The position numbers and the translations under genes were made by a program. Shown here piece by piece: positions 1 through 9,142 of a DNA stretch of 64,000 nucleotides (position 1 is the stretch's first letter; every line of letters begins with the position of its first letter). This DNA is from Methylobacter tundripaludum (lineage in GTDB: Bacteria > Pseudomonadota > Gammaproteobacteria > Methylococcales > Methylomonadaceae): NCBI RefSeq assembly GCF_002934365.1, contig NZ_PTIY01000012.1, positions 61,978-125,977 on the forward strand, written 5' to 3'. The notes below the pieces were generated by a model. It saw only the letters and a list, made by a program, of their open reading frames with translations, was not told the DNA's origin and searched no databases.

Positions 1-519
1 AAGGCCGATTTATTCATCTCAATTCATGCCGACGCCTTCCAGAATACGACAGTCAAAGGCGCTTCGGTATTCACCTTGTCTAACAAAGGAGCAACCAGCG
101 AAGCCGCGCGTTGGCTGGCAGACAGCGAAAATGCATCGGACTTGGTCGGCGGCGTCAGCCTGAACGATAAAGAGGATGTGCTGGCTTCGGTATTGTTGGA
201 TTTGTCGCAGACCGCTACTCAAGACGCCAGCGTGAATGTTGCGGGCAAGGTGTTGAAAAATTTCGAACGCATCGGCGAACTGCATTACGCTTCGGTGCAA
301 AAGGCCGGATTTTTGGTGCTGAAATCGCCCGATGTGCCGTCTATTTTGGTTGAAACAGCGTTTATCTCCAATCCGTCGGAAGAGCTTAGGTTAGTCAATG
401 CCGCGCATCAAGCGAAAATAGCCGGCGCTATTTTTGATGGCGTGCGCAATTATTTCGATACGACGTCTCCTTACAAACCCTCCCCAGAGGGAAGCAGCGT
501 AGCGGCTTTAGAGATGTGA
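1..519 (+). CDS. N-acetylmuramoyl-L-alanine amidase, C-terminal part (cut at window edge)
   Basis: This is the C-terminal half of a periplasmic Amidase_3-type zinc amidase that cleaves the amide bond between MurNAc and the stem peptide during daughter-cell separation. The frame is open from base 1. It begins with KADLFISIHADAF, which carries the conserved zinc-ligand His, and later shows VPSILVETAFISN, which contains the catalytic Glu of the family. The gene ends at a TGA with no LysM domain after the catalytic part. Its place directly before mutL and miaA matches the amiB/amiC–mutL–miaA order common in gammaproteobacteria. The signal peptide and any AMIN domain lie outside the window, so AmiB and AmiC types cannot be told apart. 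Confidence 0.93.
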   Translation, partial: KADLFISIHADAFQNTTVKGASVFTLSNKGATSEAARWLADSENASDLVGGVSLNDKEDVLASVLLDLSQTATQDASVNVAGKVLKNFERIGELHYASVQKAGFLVLKSPDVPSILVETAFISNPSEELRLVNAAHQAKIAGAIFDGVRNYFDTTSPYKPSPEGSSVAALEM

Positions 520-618
520 AAAAGCTTTAACCTTGCAGGATGCCGGTCGGCTTCTTACAAGGCAGTGTGAATAATTACCCCCATCATATAAAATACGCTT
601 TTTGCTTTAGGCTGGCTG

Positions 619-2433
619 ATGCGTATCCGTTCCCTCCCCACTCAACTTGTTAACCAGATTGCCGCCGGCGAAGTGGTCGAAAGACCCTCGTCCGTGGTTA
701 AAGAACTGGTTGAAAACTGTTTTGATGCGGGGGCCAGTCAAATCTCCATTGAAATCGAGCAGGGCGGCGCAAGGCTGATAAAAATCAGGGATAACGGTTG
801 CGGCATCATCAAAGACGACTTGCCGTTGGCCTTGTCCCGGCATGCGACCAGCAAGATCGCCAGCTTAAAGGATCTGGAGCAGGTGGTCAGCATGGGCTTT
901 CGCGGCGAGGCCTTGCCCAGCATCAGTTCGGTTTCAAGGCTTACGCTGATTTCACGCATCAGCGACGCCGATTGCGCCTGGAAGGTTGTTGCCGACGGCT
1001 CGGAGCAGGATTTCGATCCCCAACCCGACCCGCATCCTCCCGGCACCACGATCGATGTGCGCGACCTGTTTTACAACACCCCGGCCCGCCGCAAGTTTTT
1101 AAAAACCGAAAAAACCGAATATGTCCACATAGAAACATTGATCAAACGCATGGCGCTGAGCCGTTTCGATATTGGCTTTACGCTGTCGCACAACCAAAAG
1201 GAAATGCTCAACCTGAAGCCGGCGGCAACGGAAACCGAGCGGGAACAGCGGATTGCCGGTATCTGCGGCACGGCCTTTATCGAAAATTCAATAAAAATCG
1301 ACTTTGCGGCATCGGGCCTGCAACTGACCGGGTGGGTCGGCTTGCCGACTTTTTCCCGCAGCCAGCAGGACATGCAGTTTTTCTACGTCAACGGCAGGCT
1401 GGTCAGGGATAAGCTGGTTTCTCATGCGGTCAAGCAGGCTTATCAGGATGTGTTGTTTCATGGACGGCACCCGGTTTTTGTCTTGTACCTGACGCTCGAT
1501 CCTGCGCTGGTCGATGTCAATGCACATCCGGCAAAGCTTGAAGTCAGATTCAGGGAAGGCCGTCTGGTGCATGATTTTCTGTTTTCTGCGCTGCACCGGT
1601 CGCTTGCCGATTTAAGGCCGGGGCATGGCATAATCCAACAGTCGGCCACCGAATCGCCGCCGCAAACACAAGTTGTCCAGAATGTAGGTTGGCAAAACGA
1701 TAGCGCAACCCAACAGTCAACGCCCGGTTTTGATAATAAACCGGTCTACAGCCTCAGACCGCCGCTACCCTTGCATGTGGAAGAAACCGTACAAGCCTAT
1801 GCGTCGCTGTATCCAAAACCCGAGCCGGTAGCGCAGGTTCAACCGGAAGCGAAGCCGCTGGGCCACGCGATCGCGCATTTGCACAACATCTACATCTTGT
1901 CCGAAACCGCGGCCGGCATCATCCTGGTCGACGCCCATGCCGCTCATGAACGGGTTACCTATGAGCGTTTGAAACAGCAATACCAAAACGGCGCGGTGCC
2001 CAGTCAGCCTTTATTGCTGCCGATTAAAATAAAGGTCAGTGCGGCGGAGGCGGATTTGGCCGAACAGGAGCAAGCGTTTTTCACTTCCCTGGGTTTTGAA
2101 CTTAACCGTGCCGGACCGGAAACCATCGTCCTGCGCTCGATACCCGCTCTATTGGGCAATACCGACATGGAAACCCTGATTCGGGATGTGCTGGCCGACA
2201 TGGCCGAACACGGCATGAGTCGGCGGATACAGGAAAAATCCAATGAAATATTGGCCACGGTGGCCTGTCATGGCTCGGTGCGTGCGCACCGCCGCCTGAC
2301 TATCGACGAAATGAACGCCTTGCTGCGGGACATGGAGCAAACCGAAAGAATAGGGCAGTGCAATCACGGCAGACCGACATGGATAGAATTATCGACCGGT
2401 GATTTGGATAAATTCTTCTTGCGCGGGCAATAA
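619..2433 (+). CDS. mutL: DNA mismatch repair protein MutL
   Basis: This GHKL ATPase links MutS mismatch recognition to downstream endonuclease and helicase steps. The N-terminal ATPase is complete: ENCFDAGA (about residue 35), DNGCGI and GFRGEAL are the three nucleotide-binding motifs, and the transducer domain carries FYVNGR and DVNAHPAK. A proline- and glutamine-rich linker spans about residues 345–415. The C-terminal dimerisation domain ends with CNHGRPTWIEL. No DQHAxxE endonuclease motif is seen (the equivalent stretch is DAHAAHERV), so it resembles the enterobacterial, nuclease-less MutL. Its 604 residues are normal. It lies about 100 bp after the amidase gene and is followed by a strong hairpin. 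Confidence 0.97.
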   Translation: MRIRSLPTQLVNQIAAGEVVERPSSVVKELVENCFDAGASQISIEIEQGGARLIKIRDNGCGIIKDDLPLALSRHATSKIASLKDLEQVVSMGFRGEALPSISSVSRLTLISRISDADCAWKVVADGSEQDFDPQPDPHPPGTTIDVRDLFYNTPARRKFLKTEKTEYVHIETLIKRMALSRFDIGFTLSHNQKEMLNLKPAATETEREQRIAGICGTAFIENSIKIDFAASGLQLTGWVGLPTFSRSQQDMQFFYVNGRLVRDKLVSHAVKQAYQDVLFHGRHPVFVLYLTLDPALVDVNAHPAKLEVRFREGRLVHDFLFSALHRSLADLRPGHGIIQQSATESPPQTQVVQNVGWQNDSATQQSTPGFDNKPVYSLRPPLPLHVEETVQAYASLYPKPEPVAQVQPEAKPLGHAIAHLHNIYILSETAAGIILVDAHAAHERVTYERLKQQYQNGAVPSQPLLLPIKIKVSAAEADLAEQEQAFFTSLGFELNRAGPETIVLRSIPALLGNTDMETLIRDVLADMAEHGMSRRIQEKSNEILATVACHGSVRAHRRLTIDEMNALLRDMEQTERIGQCNHGRPTWIELSTGDLDKFFLRGQ

Positions 2434-2451
2434 TGTTATCGGTACAAGGCG

Positions 2452-2500
2452 AAAGGCAAAGGGCGAAAGGTGTTTTTTTCGCCTTTCGCCCTTTGCCTTT
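2452..2500 (+). terminator. Strong hairpin between mutL and miaA
   Basis: A stem of about 21 bp (one G·T pair) is formed by AAAGGCAAAGGGCGAAAGG and its complement around a loop of seven T. The descending arm ends in a short T-run. The stem is far longer than a usual intrinsic terminator and is built of the same AAAGG(C/T)-type units as the heptamer array at 10565, so it may be a dispersed palindromic repeat acting as a terminator. Confidence 0.7.
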
Positions 2501-2565
2501 TTATCCGTATTAATCTATCCAATCAGCGTCATCCGTGTTCCATTTTAGTTACCATCACCTCAATT

Positions 2566-3507
2566 ATGAAAAACCACCCCAATCCTCCGGCCATTTTCCT
2601 GATGGGGCCTACCGCTTCAGGGAAGACCTCGCTATCCGTACAACTGGCCCATGCGATTAACGGAGAAATCATCAGCGTCGATTCCGCGTTGGTGTTTAAA
2701 GGCATGGATATAGGCACCGCCAAGCCGACGTTGGATGAAAGAGGCGGCGTTGCCCACCATTTGATCGACATACTCGATCCCGCCGAATCGTTTTCTACCG
2801 GTCAGTTTCGGAAACAGGCGCTGGACTTGATGGATGACATAACCCGGCGCGGCAAAATTCCGATACTGGCCGGAGGCACGATGCTGTATTTTAATGTCCT
2901 GAACAGCGGGCTTGCGGTACTACCCGAAGCCGACCCGGCTATCCGGGCCAGGCTCGACCGGGATTTGGAACAATTGGGTAAAGAGACCCTGCACAGCCGG
3001 CTGGCCGGGATCGACCCGGAGGCGGCGGCGAGAATCCATCCCAATGACCCGCAGCGCGTACAACGCGCCCTGGAAGTTTACGAAATCAGCGGCAAGCCGT
3101 TAACGTCTTTTTTCACCGAAGCCCAGGCGAAAGACATCCCCTATCGACGGATAAAACTGATTATCGCCCCCCAAGACCGGGCCATACTGCACGGCATCAT
3201 CGCCCGGCGCTTTAAACAAATGCTGGAACAGGGATTTATCGATGAAGTGGAAGCGCTTTATCGGCGCGGCGATTTAACCGAGAAAATGCCGTCGATCAGG
3301 GCTGTCGGTTATCGCCAAGCCTGGTCCTATCTGCAAGGCGAATATGATCTTGAAACCATGACCGAAAAAGCCGTCGTCGCCACCCGGCAGCTGGCCAAGC
3401 GCCAGTTTACCTGGCTGCGCCGGGAAACCGACGCGGCAAATTTCCAGACCGGCGAACCGGAACTGTTAACAAAAGTGTTGGCGGAAGTGAATGCCAGGCT
3501 GCGCTGA
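2566..3507 (+). CDS. miaA: tRNA dimethylallyltransferase MiaA
   Basis: MiaA transfers a dimethylallyl group to N6 of A37 in tRNAs reading UNN codons. The P-loop FLMGPTASGKTSL lies at the N-terminus, followed by ISVDSALVFKGMDIGTAKP, which carries the catalytic Asp, then the GGTMLYF and NDPQRVQRALEVYE segments typical of the family. The frame is open back to 2470, but the ATG at 2566 is chosen because the P-loop then falls at the usual distance from the start and the upstream codons lie in the terminator hairpin. The resulting 313 residues are standard. No hfq follows, unlike in enterics. Confidence 0.96.
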   Translation: MKNHPNPPAIFLMGPTASGKTSLSVQLAHAINGEIISVDSALVFKGMDIGTAKPTLDERGGVAHHLIDILDPAESFSTGQFRKQALDLMDDITRRGKIPILAGGTMLYFNVLNSGLAVLPEADPAIRARLDRDLEQLGKETLHSRLAGIDPEAAARIHPNDPQRVQRALEVYEISGKPLTSFFTEAQAKDIPYRRIKLIIAPQDRAILHGIIARRFKQMLEQGFIDEVEALYRRGDLTEKMPSIRAVGYRQAWSYLQGEYDLETMTEKAVVATRQLAKRQFTWLRRETDAANFQTGEPELLTKVLAEVNARLR

Positions 3508-3663
3508 AAGCCGCCGCATCTTGCCTGCATCCTTGCCGGTAAAGAATGCATCTATGCCGCAGTGCCGGAGATTCGCATCCTTCTCACGCTTCCCGCTTCG
3601 AAACCGGCAAAAACAGTTTACAATAACGCTGCTATCCATTCCCAGTTGTGCTTTGAATAATCT

Positions 3664-6600
3664 ATGAAAATCATTAATTTGCCTCTTACTCAATTTAGGA
3701 TTCATCCCCTGTTGTTTTTATTGCTGGTTGTCGCCTTGGGCTCAAGCGGGGCATGGGCTAAAAGTGCAGCCTCGGATGCGGGGCAGAAAAACCCGGTGTT
3801 TCAGATCAATAAAGACACGCTAAAAGCCAAAATAGACGCCATCAATACACGGGAGGGCATTGATGAGGCAACAAAATCCAAGTTGCTGTCAATTTATCAA
3901 ACGGCCGAAGATAATTTGGCCAATATCGAAAAGTTTAAGGCGCAGACCGCCGATTTTAAGGCGGCCCTGAAGCAAGCGCCTGAACAAACCAAAAGGCTGC
4001 AAAAGGAAATTGAGCAGGCTTCGCTAAAAGCTTCCAGGCAAAAACCGGAAGATTTTAGCCGGATACCGGTCGAGGAGCTTGAGCAGCGTCTTATTATTGA
4101 GAAAGGAAATCTCAGTAATCTGGACGAGCAGCTAAAGAAACTTGAAGATGAGCTTGCGGTGCAAAGTAGCCGCCCGCAATTTATTCGCGAAGAAATGCTG
4201 GCTGCGCAGCAAGATATAGAGACGGCGCAAAAAAAACTGGGAATGACGGCGGATAAATCGGGCTCAAAACTGGAAGTCGAAGCCCGGCAGGCGCAGCTGA
4301 AAACATCGATTGATTCCCGCGCGGCCGAGTTGAAAATGCTAGATGTTGAAGCCATCAGCAATCCGGCCCGGGTTGAATTGCTTAAAGCCCAGTTTCAGCA
4401 GCTGGATATGCAAAAAGCGGCGTTGAGCTCGGTTGTTGCTGCAATCGAGAGTCTTGCTCTCGATTTACGCCAGCAGGAAGCGAAACAAATGCAGGATGCA
4501 CTCAGCCAGGCGGAAAAAGCGGCTTCCGGTAAGCATGCCCTTATCCAGGAAAATACGCGGGAAAATATTCAATACAGCCGCGATTTACAGGACTTTACCG
4601 CAAGAATTGAGCGATACACCGAACAAAAAGCCAGGGTGGATGCTCAAGCCGGCGAAATTGAAACCGACTTTAAAAGCGCTGAAAAGAAAATCAGCCTGGC
4701 GGGTTTAAGTCCGGCTCTGGGGAAAATACTGCGCGAACAGCGGCGCAATTTACCGATTCAGAATGAGTTTGAGCAGCAATCCCAGGTTATTCAGAATGAA
4801 ACTGCAATAGCCAGTCTTGCGCAATTCAAGGTCGAGGACAAACTGGAGCGGCTGGCCGATGTTGATGCAACGCTGAAGGACATGATGAGACGGCAGGTCG
4901 ATCCGGCCTTGCCTGCCGATCAGCGCATGATGATACAGGCCGAGTTAAGGGTGTTGCTGAACAATCAGAAAGAGCTGCTCAACAAGTTGTCCGTTGCTTA
5001 TACAAGCTACCTGCACACCTTAGGCGACCTTGATTTTGCCAGGCAACAAATGATCACTCAGGCCGGTAAATTCGCCACTTATCTGGACGAGCGTTTGTTG
5101 TGGGTGCCCAGTTCGGAGCCGATTAACCTGAATTATATCGCCGATTTATATCATTCCGCACAATGGCTGCTGTCGCCGTTTAACTGGATGGCGCTGATTA
5201 AAGATACGGTTAAGCTGGCCTGGAATTACCTGTTTCTGACGTTTGTCGCGGTATTGTTTTTTGTCGGTCTACAGTTTGCCAGAAACTGGGCGAAATTACA
5301 GTTGCAAGCCATTTCCGGCAAGGTTGAAAGGATTTCTACCGATAGCTTTTATTACACCTTAAGAGCGTTGGCCTACAACTTGATTATAGTCTTGCCGTTG
5401 CCGTTGCTTTTTGAGTACCTGGGCTGGTTTTTGAGTATGGATATTGGCGTTGACGATTTCTCCCAAGCGCTCGGTAAAGGTTTGCAGGGAGCCGCGCTGC
5501 CGCTGTTTTTCCTGCAATTCTTTTACCGCCTGTTTGCGGCCGATGGCATAGCGCGCAAACATTTTCAATGGCAAAAAACGATAGTCGGTCTTTTACGCAC
5601 ACAGGTCGCCTGGATACGTTTTATTGTCGTGCCGGGGGTATTCATTATCAGCAGTACCGGCGCATCAAAGTTTTCCGCACACAGCGACAGCATCGGCCGT
5701 TTGGCGCTGATTATCGACATGATTGCCATGACTGTATTTGTGGGCCGGGTGTTAAAACCCTCCAGCGGTTTGTTGCGGGGCTATATCGACAAAAACGCCG
5801 ACGGTTGGATAGCCAAGCTGCGCTACGTCTGGTATTCGGCGGCCATCGCGATACCGTTGGTTATCATCGGATTTGCTGTGGCAGGCTATTATTTGAGTGC
5901 ATTGGAGTTGCAGCAAAAACTGGTTGTCACCTTAAGGCTGATTTTTTCGGTCATCATTATTCATGCGCTGGTGTTTCGCTGGTTAACGTTGGTCAACAGA
6001 CAGCTGGCCATCAGCAATGCCAGACAAAAACGCAAAACCGCGGCGATTGCCGAAAAACCTCTGGCAGGATCGGAAGATCCGATACTGCCGGTTGACGAGC
6101 AACAAATCGATATACCTAAAATAAACGCTCAAACGATAAAACTGCTGAACGTTTTTATCGGTTTTACCGTGGTGATCGGTTTCTGGATGATCTGGAAAAA
6201 CATCTTGCCGGCTTTTTCATTTCTGGATCGTGTTGTACTCTGGCATCATCTGGTTAATATCGACAACCAGGAGAGTTATCAGCCGATAACCTTGATCAAT
6301 CTGCTGTTGGCCGGGTTGTATATTTTTATCGCGGTGGTCTCGATACGAAACTTTTCCGGCGTAATGGAATTATTGGTATTCAGGCGCTTGCCGATAGAGG
6401 CGGGCGGCCGTTACGCGGTTAACCAGCTGGCTAAATATGTTTTATTTTCGATAGGCTTTATCAGCGTCGCAAATGAACTGGGCGGCAGCTGGTCTCAGGT
6501 TCAGTGGCTGGTGGCGGCGCTCAGTGTCGGCTTGGGTTTCGGCTTGCAGGAGATCTTCGCCAACATGGTGTCGGGCATTATCCTATTGTTCGAGCGTCCG

Positions 6601-7122
6601 ATCCGGGTCGGCGACACCGTAACCATAGGCAGCATTACCGGTAAAGTCAGCCGTATTCATATGCGCGCCACTACGCTGATAGACATGGACCAGAAAGACC
6701 TGATTGTGCCGAACAAAACCTTTATCACCAGCCAGCTTATCAACTGGACGTTAAGCGATGCGGTAACCCGCGTGGTGATTCCTGTCGGCATCGCCTACGG
6801 TTCCGATGTGGAACTGGCGCATAAAGTCATGGTCGATACCGTAAAATCAACGCCGCTGGTGCTTGCAGAGCCTGAGCCGAGTGTATTGATGGTCGGTTTT
6901 GGCGAGAGTTCGCTGGATTTTTCCATTCGTGTTTTTGTCTGCGAACTGTCAAACCGGCTGCCGGTGACGCATGATTTACTTTTCCGGCTTGAAAAAGCCC
7001 TGCGAGAGCACCGCATAGAAGTTCCCTTTCCGCAACGGGACATCCATGTGCGTTCTGTAGTGCATGATGCTAGTGAGACAAACCATGATGTGCAGCAATT
7101 GATAACGGCGCCGCAAGAGTGA
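3664..7122 (+). CDS. Large mechanosensitive channel, MscK/KefA type
   Basis: This 1152-residue inner-membrane protein is predicted to open under membrane tension and release solutes after hypo-osmotic shock. It has a signal peptide (residues 1–32), a long periplasmic coiled-coil region (about 40–440) rich in Lys, Glu and Gln, then about ten membrane helices from residue 500 on. The C-terminal MscS core includes the pore-lining glycine/alanine helix (VAALSVGLGFGLQEIFANMVSGIILLFERP) and the beta-domain GDTVTIGSITGKV. Size and layout match the MscK/KefA (YjeP) class rather than small MscS. No selective K+-linked motif can be assigned by eye, so MscK versus MscM is open. Confidence 0.9.
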   Translation: MKIINLPLTQFRIHPLLFLLLVVALGSSGAWAKSAASDAGQKNPVFQINKDTLKAKIDAINTREGIDEATKSKLLSIYQTAEDNLANIEKFKAQTADFKAALKQAPEQTKRLQKEIEQASLKASRQKPEDFSRIPVEELEQRLIIEKGNLSNLDEQLKKLEDELAVQSSRPQFIREEMLAAQQDIETAQKKLGMTADKSGSKLEVEARQAQLKTSIDSRAAELKMLDVEAISNPARVELLKAQFQQLDMQKAALSSVVAAIESLALDLRQQEAKQMQDALSQAEKAASGKHALIQENTRENIQYSRDLQDFTARIERYTEQKARVDAQAGEIETDFKSAEKKISLAGLSPALGKILREQRRNLPIQNEFEQQSQVIQNETAIASLAQFKVEDKLERLADVDATLKDMMRRQVDPALPADQRMMIQAELRVLLNNQKELLNKLSVAYTSYLHTLGDLDFARQQMITQAGKFATYLDERLLWVPSSEPINLNYIADLYHSAQWLLSPFNWMALIKDTVKLAWNYLFLTFVAVLFFVGLQFARNWAKLQLQAISGKVERISTDSFYYTLRALAYNLIIVLPLPLLFEYLGWFLSMDIGVDDFSQALGKGLQGAALPLFFLQFFYRLFAADGIARKHFQWQKTIVGLLRTQVAWIRFIVVPGVFIISSTGASKFSAHSDSIGRLALIIDMIAMTVFVGRVLKPSSGLLRGYIDKNADGWIAKLRYVWYSAAIAIPLVIIGFAVAGYYLSALELQQKLVVTLRLIFSVIIIHALVFRWLTLVNRQLAISNARQKRKTAAIAEKPLAGSEDPILPVDEQQIDIPKINAQTIKLLNVFIGFTVVIGFWMIWKNILPAFSFLDRVVLWHHLVNIDNQESYQPITLINLLLAGLYIFIAVVSIRNFSGVMELLVFRRLPIEAGGRYAVNQLAKYVLFSIGFISVANELGGSWSQVQWLVAALSVGLGFGLQEIFANMVSGIILLFERPIRVGDTVTIGSITGKVSRIHMRATTLIDMDQKDLIVPNKTFITSQLINWTLSDAVTRVVIPVGIAYGSDVELAHKVMVDTVKSTPLVLAEPEPSVLMVGFGESSLDFSIRVFVCELSNRLPVTHDLLFRLEKALREHRIEVPFPQRDIHVRSVVHDASETNHDVQQLITAPQE

Positions 7123-7245
7123 GAAAGGCTTTAAAACTTGCTGCAACGATTAGCCGCACGAGGGAGCGAGAAAAATAATTGGGGTTGCGAACGACAGACT
7201 AAGGATACGGTCATTAATAACTTCCCGATATGGATCGGGTAAAAT

Positions 7246-7471
7246 TCTTCCGTTCGCCCTGAGCCCTTCGGCTACGCTCAGGAGAGCCTTGTCCAAGCCT
7301 GTCATGAGCTTGTCGAATGGGGTGGACGGAAAAATTTCGGCCTACCGCGTCAAGCCGATCATGCTTCGACAAGGCCTTTAGTCCTGAGCGTAGTCGAAGG
7401 GGCTGCACGAACGGCTTGACGATAGAAGACAGTGATTTAGGAAAGTTATTTTTAACCAAATCCTAAGAGGA
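7246..7471. repeat. REP cluster plus dispersed 62-bp repeat
   Basis: This gap between the mechanosensitive channel and the redox gene holds several REP half-units of the CCCTTCGGCTACGCTCAGG, GAGCTTGTCGAA and CCTGAGCGTAGTCGAAGG kind in both orientations. It ends with a segment (7408–7469) that recurs inverted at 47872–47933, from CGAACGGCTTGACGATAGAA through TTTTTAACCAAATCCTAAGAG. I see no coding sequence here. The final bases run into the ribosome binding site of the next gene. Confidence 0.8.
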
Positions 7472-7478
7472 GGTATCC

Positions 7479-8708
7479 TTGAAAATGATAGTTGGATTAT
7501 CTGTTATCCGGTGGTTTTTGGTTTTTGTCTGGCTATCGGCTTTCGGCCTGAGTCCGACGGCGTTTGCCGGCAGAATGGATTCTTTACCGGCAAGCGCCGA
7601 CAACTCGATTACGCAGCCAGCCGATATTGAGGTCTTTGTGCAAGAGGGTTGCCCGCACTGCGCGAATGCGCTGGCGTTTTTACAGGCTCTTAAACGCGAA
7701 CAGCCCACGCTGAGCATCGCCACTCATGACGTCGTTCATGAGCCCTCAGCACTGGAGCGATTACGGCTGATCGCCAGAAACCAAGGTATCAATGCAGTAA
7801 GAGTGCCCGCTTTTCAAGTGGGCGGGCAATTGATTTCCGGTTATTCGGAGGAGGCCGGCACAGATCAATTGCTCCGCAGCCTACTGGCTAAAGTCCGCAT
7901 ACCGGAAAAACAGGATGATTCGGGCAGCTGCACCATTGAGGCGCCCTTGTCCTGCGAGGCGGCGCAAGACATCGACTTTTTCGGTTACAGGCTATCGCTG
8001 GATCAGCTGGGTCTGCCGCTGTTTACGCTGGCAATCGGTCTGCTGGACGGGTTCAATCCGTGTTCGATATGGGTGTTGCTGCTGATGGTCTCGTTGCTCG
8101 CGTCGATGAAAGACCGGATGCGGATGTTCATGATCGCCGGTACATTCGTCGCTGTGGAAGGTTTGGTCTATTTCATCTTCATGGCGGCTTGGCTCAACCT
8201 CTTTCTGCTGATCGGCCTGTCCCGTGTTTCGGAAATCGCCATTGCAGTTATAGCCTTACTGGTCGGCGCGATTAACCTGAAGGATTTTCGGTTTTATCGA
8301 CAAGGCGTGTCATTAACGATCCCCGATGCGGCCAAACCCGATATTTATGCCCGGATGCGCAAAATTCTGCAAGCGCAAAATCTGACCGGCGCGCTGATCG
8401 GTGCGGTAGTGCTGGCTGTTTTGGTGCAGATTGTCGAATTCATGTGCACCTCGGGTTTTCCGGCGTTGTACACACGGATTCTAACGCTGAAACAGCCCGA
8501 TAGTCTCGGCTATTACGGCTATTTGCTGCTGTACAACCTAGCCTATATGTTCGATGACGTTATTGTTTTAGCCATCGGCATCGTCACGCTGAGCCAACGG
8601 CGGCTCCAGGAAAGAGAAGGGCGCCTGCTTAAATTAATCAGCGGTTTGGCGATGATCGGGGTTGGCGTCTATCTATTGTTGAAGCCCGTCGGAGCTGTTA
8701 TAAGATGA
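7479..8708 (+). CDS. Glutaredoxin-domain / CcdA-like membrane redox protein
   Basis: A signal peptide is followed by a thioredoxin-fold domain (about residues 45–125) with the redox pair in QEGCPHCANAL and the cis-proline region VRVPAFQVGG. After residue 165 come six or seven membrane helices with DGFNPCSIWVLL, the CcdA/DsbD-like proline–cysteine motif, and a second conserved Cys region near CTSGFPALY. The likely role is passing reducing equivalents across the inner membrane to an attached thioredoxin-like domain; substrates are unknown. AGAGGAGG at 7466 serves either the TTG at 7479 or the ATG at 7485. Its stop overlaps the archease start (ATGA), so the two are translationally coupled. Confidence 0.8.
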   Translation: MKMIVGLSVIRWFLVFVWLSAFGLSPTAFAGRMDSLPASADNSITQPADIEVFVQEGCPHCANALAFLQALKREQPTLSIATHDVVHEPSALERLRLIARNQGINAVRVPAFQVGGQLISGYSEEAGTDQLLRSLLAKVRIPEKQDDSGSCTIEAPLSCEAAQDIDFFGYRLSLDQLGLPLFTLAIGLLDGFNPCSIWVLLLMVSLLASMKDRMRMFMIAGTFVAVEGLVYFIFMAAWLNLFLLIGLSRVSEIAIAVIALLVGAINLKDFRFYRQGVSLTIPDAAKPDIYARMRKILQAQNLTGALIGAVVLAVLVQIVEFMCTSGFPALYTRILTLKQPDSLGYYGYLLLYNLAYMFDDVIVLAIGIVTLSQRRLQEREGRLLKLISGLAMIGVGVYLLLKPVGAVIR

Positions 8709-9130
8709 TGAACATGCCTCACTGGGAACATTTCGAACACGAAGCCGACATCGGCATACGCGGTATTGCGCCAACGCTTGAGCAGGCGTTCGAACAAGCC
8801 GCCGTCGCGATGACCGCCGTGGTGACCGATCCCGAGCTGGTTTCGGATGCCTTAGCCGTGCCGATAAAATGCGAAGCACCCGACAACGAACTGCTGTTGG
8901 TCAGCTGGATCAATGAGCTGGTTTATGAAATGTCCGCGCACGGCTGGTTGTTCAACCGCTACCGGGTCGCCATCGACGGCGGCAAATTAACGGCGACTGC
9001 TTTTGGCGTAGCCGTTGACCGGCAAAAACATCAGCCCGCCGTTGAAATCAAAGGCGCTACTTTTACCGGGCTGCACGTCTACCGGCAAGCTGACGGCATG
9101 TGGGTTGCCCAATGCGTTGTCGATGTTTAA
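8705..9130 (+). CDS. Archease, RtcB activating protein
   Basis: Archease speeds guanylylation and turnover of the RNA ligase RtcB. The 141-residue protein shows the family's opening HEADIGIRGIAPTLEQAFEQAA, the ELLLVSWINELVYE segment and the C-terminal acidic end VVDV, whose last Asp belongs to the metal site. The start overlaps the stop of the redox gene, and the rtcB start lies 12 bp after its stop, which gives a clear functional operon. Bacterial archease genes are nearly always beside rtcB, and that supports the call. Confidence 0.93.
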   Translation: MMNMPHWEHFEHEADIGIRGIAPTLEQAFEQAAVAMTAVVTDPELVSDALAVPIKCEAPDNELLLVSWINELVYEMSAHGWLFNRYRVAIDGGKLTATAFGVAVDRQKHQPAVEIKGATFTGLHVYRQADGMWVAQCVVDV

Positions 9131-9142
9131 AGGAGAGAATCA

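Noticed and set aside
619..2433. Reading frames on the opposite strand and other frames within mutL, rtcB, gdh and ilvD
   Set aside because: They lie wholly inside well-recognised genes, lack ribosome binding sites and show no domain.
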